7,862 nt of DNA from an uncultured Bacteroidota bacterium (GTDB lineage Bacteria; Bacteroidota; Bacteroidia; Chitinophagales; Saprospiraceae). Made by a program: the position numbers and the translations under genes. Below are positions 1 to 5,466 of the stretch, piece after piece; positions within the stretch are counted from its first letter, which is position 1, and each line of letters starts with the position of its first letter. The notes below the pieces were generated by a model, which was given only the letters and a program-made list of their open reading frames with translations, searched no databases and was not told the origin of the DNA. Location: positions 1 to 7,862 of the forward strand of contig CALEYM010000837.1 in NCBI GenBank assembly GCA_937926185.1, given 5' to 3'.

Positions 1-4
1 CCGG

Positions 5-27
5 TGAATGTTCCGGTGCGCTGCACC
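5..27 (-). repeat. Hairpin module, copy 2 (3' flank of the intron)
   Basis: Read on the minus strand, positions 27-15 form a 5-bp stem with an AGC loop (GGTGC-AGC-GCACC). The tail GGAACATTCA follows at 14-5. The same layout, with the same AGC loop, occurs immediately before the 5' end of the intron at 2002-1980. The two copies match at 15 of 23 positions. In the stem, two of the five pairs differ by compensatory changes (C-G to G-C, and G-C to U-A). In the tail, all four differences are transitions. This suggests two diverged members of one small structured repeat family. The function is unknown. The short length leaves some room for chance. Confidence 0.5.
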
Positions 28-58
28 TCCACGCAGGTTCACGTTCTTTTTTCTAATC

Positions 59-90
59 GGGTAGGAGGCGGCTTTCGCCGCCGTCCCCCC
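59..90 (-). ncRNA. Group II intron domain VI (branch-point helix)
   Basis: On the minus strand GGG (90-88) pairs with CCC (61-59). The A at position 62 is then left bulged. The helix continues with a G-U pair, two G-C pairs and an A-U pair, and after one unpaired C with GGCGGC/GCCGCC, closed by a GAAA loop (76-73). The bulged A is seven nucleotides from the proposed 3' splice site at 56, the normal place for the adenosine that starts lariat formation. This geometry is the main argument for placing the intron end at 56. Confidence 0.85.
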
Positions 91-93
91 ACA

Positions 94-125
94 CCACCGG
101 ACGTACGTGCTCCGTATCACGGCGG
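94..125 (-). ncRNA. Group II intron domain V (catalytic hairpin)
   Basis: This is the catalytic core hairpin, starting six bases after the maturase stop codon. The lower stem is CCGCCG (125-120) with CGGTGG (99-94). After G118-C100 and A117-U101 comes a two-base CG bulge (103-102), then an upper stem UACG/CGUA. The CGC at 124-122 would be the catalytic triad. CGC is the form I recall from class IIC introns, while many other classes have AGC. The loop is read here as GAGCA instead of the usual GNRA, and U119 appears unpaired. The hairpin is 32 nt rather than the common 34. Pairings were done by eye. Confidence 0.75.
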
Positions 126-131
126 TTTCCG

Positions 132-1556
132 CTAACGTTTCTTCCGTGTCATCTCTGCGTGAATTGATCGTAATCCCTGTTGGGCGAACCATTCGTTGCT
201 CATAGCTCGGTTGGTCGCAACTTTGTTGGACATCTCCCACCATCCTTGCGAATACATCGCTGTGTTCCAACTTTGCCTTTCCGGTATGTCCATGCCGTGC
301 AGCATCTTGAAGATGGCATATTTGCGTCCGCATTGTTTGAGACGGTAGCATCTCAATTTGCGACGTATCCATCCATCAATGGTTCGATAGTCGCTCAGCC
401 ATTTGTTCGCTTTGCGGAAGTACGCTGTCCAGCCCACTATCATTGTGTTTAACTCTGATATGATCTGGTCAAATTTTACTCCTCGATTGCGTTGGCACAT
501 CTTCCGGATTTTCTCTTTCAGACGTTCTTTCGACTTGTCTGCTACCCGGATGTCTCCTCCACTTAGCAGGGTGTAGCCTAAAAATCTAACGTTTGAACAG
601 TGTCTTACTCCGCTCTTTTCTCGGTTCACACGCAACTTCAACTTCCCTTCTATGAACTTAATCACCGAGTCCATCACCCGTTCCCCCGCTCGCTCGCTTC
701 GAACGTATATGTTACAGTCGTCGGCATAGCGACAGAATTTGTGGCCCCGGATTTCCAGTTCACGGTCTAACTCGTCCAGCACTATATTTGATAGCAGCGG
801 CGATAACGGCCCCCCTTGCGGAGTTCCCGCTGTGCGTTCTTCCAACAGCCCTTCTGACATCAGTCCCGCTTTTAGATAGTTGTTGATCAGTCGTAAAAGT
901 CGCTTGTCTCCGATCCCCTTGCGTAGCCGTTGCATCAGTCGGTCGTGGTTGATCTTGTCGAAAAACTTCTCCAAGTCTATATCTACCACCCATTCGTATC
1001 CTTCTGAAACGTAGGTCGCCGCTTGGTTGATCGCATCGTGTGCTCCCCTGCCAGGGCGAAAGCCGTAACTGCTCTCGCTAAAGTGTGGTTCGTAGTGGCG
1101 GTTTAGTACTTGGTGTATGGCCTGTTGTAACAGTCGGTCTTTTACCGTCGGTATCCCCAGTGTTCTTACCCCGCCGTTCGGCTTCGGTATTTCCACTTTC
1201 CTTACCGCACTTACGGCGTACCTTTCGTTCAGCACTTCTTCGCTGAACTTTGTTCCATATTCCGACAGCCAGTCCCCCAGCGCTTCTATACTCATCCCGT
1301 CTACTCCCCCACTCCCGCCGTTGCGTCTTACTTGTTCGTAAGCATCTCCAATGTTCCTGTAATCTACGATCTCTTCCAGTAAATGTTCGGTCAAGGTTCG
1401 CTGTCTTTCCAATCTCGAAAGCAATTCTACTACCCTTTGGGCCCGCTTTCCGATGCCGTCGGTCGCTGGGTCTAATGGCGACTCCGGACTTGGTTCAAAC
1501 AGTTTTGTCTGCCCATGCTTCCTTTGTCTTTGCTTGTGCTGTTTGCTCTTACGCAT
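132..1556 (-). CDS. ltrA: Group II intron reverse transcriptase/maturase
   Basis: This intron-encoded protein helps the host intron RNA fold and splice, and copies it into DNA during retrohoming. It has 474 residues. A basic, low-complexity N-terminus (1-50) precedes the reverse transcriptase domain, about residues 60-330. That domain contains the IPKPNGGVRTLGIP block (123-136), SYGFRPGRGAHDAI (163-176), motif A DIDLEKFFD with catalytic D194, TPQGGPLSPLLSN (245-257) and the YADD active site (277-280). The maturase/X domain follows at about 350-430, with GWTAYFRKAN and the basic RRKLRCYRLKQCGR. There is no C-terminal HNH endonuclease (no paired CxxC or HNH motif), so mobility would rely on nicked or single-stranded DNA. 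The frame is uninterrupted and all catalytic residues are present. The start at 1556 is the only ATG giving the full N-terminus. No Shine-Dalgarno sequence precedes it. It is not a retron or DGR enzyme, because it has the X domain and ribozyme ends. Confidence 0.96.
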   Translation of the reverse strand: MRKSKQHKQRQRKHGQTKLFEPSPESPLDPATDGIGKRAQRVVELLSRLERQRTLTEHLLEEIVDYRNIGDAYEQVRRNGGSGGVDGMSIEALGDWLSEYGTKFSEEVLNERYAVSAVRKVEIPKPNGGVRTLGIPTVKDRLLQQAIHQVLNRHYEPHFSESSYGFRPGRGAHDAINQAATYVSEGYEWVVDIDLEKFFDKINHDRLMQRLRKGIGDKRLLRLINNYLKAGLMSEGLLEERTAGTPQGGPLSPLLSNIVLDELDRELEIRGHKFCRYADDCNIYVRSERAGERVMDSVIKFIEGKLKLRVNREKSGVRHCSNVRFLGYTLLSGGDIRVADKSKERLKEKIRKMCQRNRGVKFDQIISELNTMIVGWTAYFRKANKWLSDYRTIDGWIRRKLRCYRLKQCGRKYAIFKMLHGMDIPERQSWNTAMYSQGWWEMSNKVATNRAMSNEWFAQQGLRSIHAEMTRKKR

Positions 1557-1979
1557 TGTTAAGGCTTGCCTTTTGTTAACGAATTCGGGCCTTCCCTTCG
1601 ATTACTCTTCCGGTAATATGCCCTCTGCTGACTCCTGTGGTCACGGCCTTCTTCGGAACTCGCTCGTACCTCCGACAGGTTTGCGCCTCCACAGGTCTCC
1701 CGGGGTAAGCCACATCTCTTGCAATCCGTCGCGCTGGATTTACCCCCCTAAACTCCGTATGACTATTGGCTTTCCCGGTTCATGGGCCGGTTCCCCGTTC
1801 AGACGGGCCTTGTATCCAGTTTCTGTGCGTCGCAACGCATCTTTGTCTCCGGCTTCCTTCAGATTCCGCCTCCCGGCGGACACCCTTGCCTTCAACTATG
1901 AGATTCCGGTCATAACGGCTCCCTCAGGACTTGAAGTTTTATCTTCGCACCTGTTAGAGGTGTGGCATGCCCGGCACAC
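1557..1979 (-). ncRNA. 5' ribozyme part of the group II intron (domains I-III, start of IV)
   Basis: This stretch of 423 bases between the 5' splice site and the maturase start has no convincing gene. It begins with the conserved GTGTGCCGGGCATGCC. It contains many short GC-rich inverted repeats, for example CCGCC-GGGA-GGCGG on the minus strand near 1869-1881, and TGCGTTGCGACGCA near 1828-1841. These fit a compact domain I-III. I could not place the exon-binding sites with confidence. A plus-strand reading frame across 1453-2058 is antisense to this RNA and is not taken as a gene. Confidence 0.7.
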
Positions 1980-2002
1980 CAAATATTTCGCGGCGCTGCC
2001 GC
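1980..2002 (-). repeat. Hairpin module, copy 1 (5' exon, intron target site)
   Basis: On the minus strand GCGGC-AGC-GCCGC (2002-1990) forms a perfect 5-bp stem with an AGC loop. It is followed by GAAATATTTG (1989-1980), which ends exactly at the 5' splice site. Hairpin plus AT-rich tail is the known target form of class IIC group II introns. The tail is not a simple U-tract, so it is not a textbook terminator. The module reappears, diverged but with compensating stem changes, in the 3' flank at 27-5. This suggests the intron target belongs to an interspersed repeat. Confidence 0.6.
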
Positions 2003-2085
2003 TTTCCCGCCCCAAATCGCCCAAAATGTTAAGCGAAATGGGTGCTCCGAGGCCATGAAATGTCGGTTTTGTGGGTAATCGTTAG

Positions 2086-2190
2086 CCTCTAAACCCCTCT
2101 AAACCCCTCTAAACCTTCTAAACCTTCTAAACCCTCATAAACCTCATAAACCCTCATAAACCCTCTAAACCCTCATAAACCCTCATAAAC
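2086..2190. repeat. Degenerate tandem repeat, 11 units of 9-10 bp
   Basis: Eleven head-to-tail units follow the pattern C(C)(C)TC(A)TAAAC. They occur in blocks: three CCTCTAAAC-type units (2086-2114), two CTTCTAAAC (2115-2132), three CTCATAAAC-type (2133-2161), one CCTCTAAAC (2162-2170) and two CCTCATAAAC (2171-2190). The last five bases, TAAAC, are constant in every unit. Unit length shifts between 9 and 10 bases, so it is not coding. There are no spacers, which excludes a CRISPR array. It lies between the intron's 5' exon and the lysozyme gene. The block order suggests growth by slippage or unequal exchange. Function is unknown. Confidence 0.9.
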
Positions 2191-2371
2191 CTTAATTATG
2201 TCACTTTTCAGCTAAAGCTTGTATTTTGAACGCCCCGTTTTAAAAATAAGGCATTATTTTCGCTCGCACTTTTGAGCAAAAAAGTAAACCTTTTGCAAAT
2301 ACCGTTCCCCAGCGCCTCCGGGCTGTTACCGATTGCGTTTATTGTGCAATTTTGTAAAAACAAATATCGAG
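2191..2371. other. AT-rich upstream region of the lysozyme gene
   Basis: With the repeat array and the intron flank, this completes a gene-free stretch from 1980 to 2371. It is clearly richer in A and T than the neighbouring genes and must hold the lysozyme promoter. I see TATTTTCG near 2258-2270, one base off the Bacteroidota -7 element TAnnTTTG, but no well-spaced -33 partner. No terminator or RNA gene was recognised. Confidence 0.4.
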
Positions 2372-3097
2372 ATGCGCCTGCTCAGTTTAACGTTTTGCCT
2401 GTTGGCGCCGGTGTGGGGAATTAAAAACACCGGTTATATCGACGCGCCTCTGGCGACGTTGCAGGGGCTCGACGTGTCGCATTACCAAAAGGACATTGAA
2501 TGGGAGAAGGTGGCATCGACCTACGATCTGCACTTTGCATTCGTCAAAGCCACCGAAGGCAGCGATTTTACCGACAGTTTGTTTTGCCGCAACTGGGAAA
2601 CCCTGCACAATATGGGCATACGCCGCGGGGCCTATCATTTTTTTCGCCCCTACGGGTGCGGGTACGAACAGGCGCTCCATTTTTTGCAAACAGTGGAACT
2701 TGAACCCGGCGACCTGGCTCCCGTGCTCGACCTGGAAACCACCGATAACATGCCGCCGGAAATCATGCTCGAAGAGGCGCGCATCTGGCTGCAAACCGTG
2801 GAGCGAAGCCTCAACGTCAGACCGATCATTTACACCAACCAGAACTTCTACGAACGGTACCTCTCCGGTATCTTCGACAATCACCCGCTGTGGATCGCCC
2901 GCTATTCCGAAACAGCGCCCATGCTAAGCGGCGCTGCCCGCTGGAATTTCTGGCAATACTCCAATCAGGGCTGTGTAGACGGCATTTCTGAAAAAGTGGA
3001 CCTCAACGTGTTCAGCGGTACCCCGCAAATGCTCGACCGGCTCTGCTGGTTCCCTTCCGAATCGCTGCCCATGCCCGTCGAGGCGGCGGCGCCATGA
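2372..3097 (+). CDS. Secreted GH25 family lysozyme (N-acetylmuramidase)
   Basis: Glycoside hydrolase family 25 enzymes cut the MurNAc-GlcNAc bond of peptidoglycan. From the ATG at 2372 the protein has 241 residues. MRLLSLTFCLLAPVWG is a short hydrophobic signal sequence, so the enzyme should be exported. The GH25 barrel runs from about residue 31 to 225. It has GLDVSHYQ (D34), FAFVKATEGSDF (55-66), GAYHFFRP (86-93), the catalytic PVLDLE (D120 and E122), PIIYTNQNFY, PLWIARY and WNFWQYSNQG near the end, followed by VDLNVFSG. All expected acidic catalytic residues are present. There is no LysM, SH3 or other wall-binding domain, so it is a single-domain enzyme. A TTG at 2333 in the same frame would add 13 residues before the signal peptide. 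The ATG is preferred because the signal then starts at residue 1. The stop lies two bases from the stop of the convergent lipoprotein gene. Cell-wall remodelling or attack on other bacteria are both possible. Confidence 0.93.
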   Translation: MRLLSLTFCLLAPVWGIKNTGYIDAPLATLQGLDVSHYQKDIEWEKVASTYDLHFAFVKATEGSDFTDSLFCRNWETLHNMGIRRGAYHFFRPYGCGYEQALHFLQTVELEPGDLAPVLDLETTDNMPPEIMLEEARIWLQTVERSLNVRPIIYTNQNFYERYLSGIFDNHPLWIARYSETAPMLSGAARWNFWQYSNQGCVDGISEKVDLNVFSGTPQMLDRLCWFPSESLPMPVEAAAP

Positions 3098-3099
3098 GT

Positions 3100-4095
3100 T
3101 TAGCGCGGTAATTCTACCCGGTATAACTGCCGTTCATACAACACCCAAATAGCGTTGTCGGAGCTTGTCAGGTATTGGTTATCGGCAAATTGAAGGTGCA
3201 GATCGTGTTTTTCCTTATTAGATAGCCTGAATTGGGTGGATCGGCGCTTGTCCGACAGTTCAAAAATGCGCGCTTCCACGTCTTTAATGTTGGGATAAAC
3301 GATCCTGTAGTCAAATACGTGCCGTACCAGGTAGCGCAGGCGGGTGTTGCCGTCGGTGATCAGGGCGCCGGAATCGGGCGTTGCCGGCTTGGGGGTAAGC
3401 CGGGAGCCGGGATTGTAGTCTATTTTATAAAGGCCGTACCGGTCGATCATGGGTTGCTCTTCCTCCTCCGAACGAATATGCCAGGCCTCGGCAGTTTTGC
3501 CAAAATCAAGCATCAGGGTATAAAAAGCCGCGCCGGGGAACTGTATGACAAACGCCGAGCGGCTTCGTTGGGCGGCTTTTTGCAGGGCAGCGTCATAAGC
3601 ATCGCGCCGCTCGTCGTACGTGAGTTGATCCAGTTTTTTCCGGGGCAGAAAGTTTTCGACAAACACTTCCCGCCATTCCTTTACCACACGCAGACTACCG
3701 GGATCGAGCAGGCGAACCACGCTGCCATGCAGTACAATACCCAGCTGGCCATCCGCGGCCCAATAGAGCGCAGGGGCATTCGACCATTGGCAATCGGGCA
3801 TAACCGTTTTAGTCAAAACGCGCCCCGTTGGGCCGAGACGCAATACCTGGTAGGGCATCCGATCGGCGGTACCGTCCATGCCGAATGCCAGTACATATAC
3901 GTTTTGTTTGTCCGGCGACAGTAAAAAAGCCTGCGCAAAAAAACCGGAATCCAGGGGCACCGGCTCCACCCGGCAGGCGGGATTGTCCGTTTGTGGGAAA
4001 TGCGGGACATCGGCGTATTTATCCTTGTCTTTGGCGCTTTTGCCACAGCCGAACAGGATGGAAAACAGGGACATAAGCAGGATTTTGTTGAACAT
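3100..4095 (-). CDS. Putative lipoprotein of unknown function
   Basis: The protein has 331 residues. The N-terminus MFNKILLMSLFSILFGCGKS is a clear lipoprotein signal: a charged start, a hydrophobic core and a lipobox LFGC with the lipidated cysteine at 17. The mature protein starts with a charged linker (GKSAKDKDKYAD). The middle has short strand-rich blocks such as AFLLSPDKQNVYVLAF (56-71) and APALYWAADGQLGIVLHGSVVRLLD (108-131), which look like blades of a beta-propeller. This is inference from pattern only. A basic and acidic helical stretch follows at 150-180 (KKLDQLTYDERRDAYDAALQ), then more strand-like sequence to the end. I do not recognise a family. The frame stays open upstream to about 4509, but that part is antisense to the hydroxylase gene and lacks a signal, so the ATG at 4095 is chosen. 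It is divergent from the hydroxylase gene and convergent with the lysozyme. Confidence 0.85.
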   Translation of the reverse strand: MFNKILLMSLFSILFGCGKSAKDKDKYADVPHFPQTDNPACRVEPVPLDSGFFAQAFLLSPDKQNVYVLAFGMDGTADRMPYQVLRLGPTGRVLTKTVMPDCQWSNAPALYWAADGQLGIVLHGSVVRLLDPGSLRVVKEWREVFVENFLPRKKLDQLTYDERRDAYDAALQKAAQRSRSAFVIQFPGAAFYTLMLDFGKTAEAWHIRSEEEEQPMIDRYGLYKIDYNPGSRLTPKPATPDSGALITDGNTRLRYLVRHVFDYRIVYPNIKDVEARIFELSDKRRSTQFRLSNKEKHDLHLQFADNQYLTSSDNAIWVLYERQLYRVELPR

Positions 4096-4106
4096 CGCGG
4101 GGGTGT

Positions 4107-4131
4107 TTTGCCCGGCAATATTATAATTTTG
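4107..4131 (+). promoter_or_regulatory. Candidate Bacteroidota promoter for the hydroxylase gene
   Basis: The 69 bases between the two divergent genes contain TAATTTTG (4124-4131), an exact match to the Bacteroidota -7 element TAnnTTTG. It lies about 33 bases before the ATG at 4165. A TTTG occurs upstream at 4107-4110, but the 13-base spacer is shorter than the usual 17-23, so the -33 element is doubtful. On the other strand, TAATATTG (4123-4116) is one base off the same consensus and could serve the lipoprotein gene. Confidence 0.45.
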
Positions 4132-4164
4132 TCCCGGAAAATTCATGTTGAAATACATCGGATC

Positions 4165-5466
4165 ATGGAAGCTTACGGCGCAATTCTCAACCTCGTCATT
4201 CCCATTTTTTTTATATTGTATTTTATTGAAAAGATCGTCGCCTGGCGGCGTGGAGCACCCGTCATCCGGGGGCTTGACAGCATATCGAGCTTCAGTTCGT
4301 GCATCACCAACGTGGTAAAAGACGTGCTGGGCCTGAGTGTGGGTATCCTCAGTTACCAGTGGCTGCTGAGCAAAGTAGCCCTGGCGCATATCGAAGCCAC
4401 GTGGCTGGTGTACGCCGCGGCGTTTCTGGTCGTCGATTTTCAGGGTTACTGGGTGCACCGTTGGAGCCACGAGATCAATTTCCTGTGGAACCGACACATC
4501 ATTCACCACAGCAGCGAGGAATTCAACCTGTCCTGCGCCCTGCGGCAGTCCATTTCCACTTTTATCAATTATTTCACGTTTTTACTGTTGCCGGCGGCCC
4601 TGTTGGGTATACCCGGCCAGGTGATCGCCATTATCGGCCCCCTGCACCTGTTTTTACAATATTGGTACCACACCCGGCTGATTGGCAAAATGGGCTGGCT
4701 GGAGCGCATCATCGTTACGCCATCGCATCACCGGGTTCACCACGCCATCAACCCGGAGTATCTGGACAAAAACTACGGCCAAATATTCATTTTCTGGGAC
4801 AAGTGGTTCGGCACTTTTCAGGAAGAAATGCCCGATGTGCCGCCTGTTTACGGCGTAAAACGCCCGGTTCGCACCTGGAATCCCTTTAAAATCAACTTCC
4901 AGCATTTCTGGCTGCTGCTGACCGATGCCTGGCGCACCAGCAACTGGCGGGACAAACTGCGCCTGTGGTTTATGCCCACGGGCTGGCGTCCGGCCGATGT
5001 GCAGGCCCGCTACCCCGTTGACATTATCAAGGACGTGTACCACTTTGAAAAATACGACACCCCGGCGTCTCCTTCCCTGGTAGCCTGGTCATGGATTCAG
5101 ATGTTTTTCAACTACTTCCTGCTCATCTATTTTTTTGCATTTCTCGGCCGGATCGGCTCGCCGGGCGTATTTCTGTATGGCGCGTTCATTTTCGCCTCCA
5201 TTTATGCCTATACCGAACTGATGGACCGAAACCGCCATGCGCATCTTTTCGAATTGATTAAATCGGCCTTCGGATTGTATCTGATCTGGCAGGCCGGCGG
5301 CGACTGGTTCGGGGCAACGGCCAACGTGGGCGCCTGGTATGCGTACGTGGTGGGCGCTTACTGTGTTTTGTCGGTTGGCGTGAGCGCCTGGCTGGTGGAA
5401 ACAGAGGTAAAAAAAGACATGCCGGTATCCAAACCATTTAGTTCGCCGGCATTGCCGCGCCACTGA
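4165..5466 (+). CDS. Alkylglycerol monooxygenase-like membrane hydroxylase (fatty acid hydroxylase/sterol desaturase family)
   Basis: This is an integral membrane di-iron enzyme of the fatty acid hydroxylase superfamily, 433 residues. The eight-histidine signature is complete: H98-x3-H102 (HRWSH), H111-x2-H114-H115 (HIIHH) and H189-x2-H192-H193 (HHRVHH). Hydrophobic segments lie at about 6-22, 78-92 and 133-165 around the first boxes. A second membrane block of about four segments lies at 307-412. This extra C-terminal block, HHSSEEFNLSCALRQS (114-129), TPSHHRVHH and DKNYGQIFIFWDKWFGTF (201-218) closely resemble animal alkylglycerol monooxygenase (AGMO/TMEM195) as I recall it. Length is similar too (AGMO is about 445 residues). 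AGMO cleaves ether lipids using tetrahydrobiopterin. Whether this protein does so, or hydroxylates another lipid, is open, and no pterin gene is nearby. The frame is open upstream to 3991, but that part overlaps the lipoprotein gene. The ATG at 4165 fits the promoter and membrane topology. The 3' end overlaps the channel gene by 29 bases. Confidence 0.9.
   Translation: MEAYGAILNLVIPIFFILYFIEKIVAWRRGAPVIRGLDSISSFSSCITNVVKDVLGLSVGILSYQWLLSKVALAHIEATWLVYAAAFLVVDFQGYWVHRWSHEINFLWNRHIIHHSSEEFNLSCALRQSISTFINYFTFLLLPAALLGIPGQVIAIIGPLHLFLQYWYHTRLIGKMGWLERIIVTPSHHRVHHAINPEYLDKNYGQIFIFWDKWFGTFQEEMPDVPPVYGVKRPVRTWNPFKINFQHFWLLLTDAWRTSNWRDKLRLWFMPTGWRPADVQARYPVDIIKDVYHFEKYDTPASPSLVAWSWIQMFFNYFLLIYFFAFLGRIGSPGVFLYGAFIFASIYAYTELMDRNRHAHLFELIKSAFGLYLIWQAGGDWFGATANVGAWYAYVVGAYCVLSVGVSAWLVETEVKKDMPVSKPFSSPALPRH

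Larger units (their letters stand above)
56..1979 (-). mobile_element. Group II intron, complete, about 1.9 kb
   Basis: This is a self-splicing retroelement that moves by target-primed reverse transcription with the help of its own encoded protein. The minus-strand RNA starts with GTGTGCCGGGCATGCC at 1979, which fits the GUGYG consensus. It ends with ...CCTACCCGAT at 56, which fits the usual AY end. Between these lie about 420 nt of 5' ribozyme domains, one intact maturase reading frame (1556-132), a domain V hairpin (125-94) and a domain VI with a bulged A seven bases from the 3' end. All expected parts are present, so it could be active. The 5' exon next to the insertion carries a GC hairpin followed by GAAATATTTG. 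Class IIC introns are known to insert behind such hairpins. The compact size and the missing endonuclease domain agree with that, but the class is inferred. The ends are consensus-based and could be off by a base or two. Confidence 0.9.

Noticed and set aside
132..1556. Reverse transcriptase of a retron, DGR or CRISPR-associated system
   Set aside because: The maturase X domain and the ribozyme ends identify a group II intron. No Cas1, variable repeat or msr/msd-like RNA is present.
1453..2058. Plus-strand reading frame of 201 codons
   Set aside because: It is antisense to the maturase N-terminus and intron ribozyme, with no recognisable protein features.
2086..2190. Telomere-like (CCCTAAA) or CRISPR array
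   Set aside because: Units are 9-10 bases, degenerate and internal to the sequence. There are no unique spacers between units.
2387..2884. Minus-strand frame of 165 codons
   Set aside because: It is antisense to the GH25 lysozyme, which has all catalytic residues.
2925..2945. Third copy of the hairpin module inside the lysozyme gene (GGCGCTGCCCGC)
   Set aside because: It shares only the GCGCTGC core. The stem is not palindromic in the same way and the bases are coding.
3091..3110. Terminator between lysozyme and lipoprotein genes
   Set aside because: No stem with a T-run is visible in the two-base gap or the adjacent codons.
4096..4509. Upstream extension of the lipoprotein reading frame, giving 469 residues
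   Set aside because: It runs antisense through the hydroxylase gene, which has conserved histidine motifs. A clean lipoprotein signal starts at 4095.
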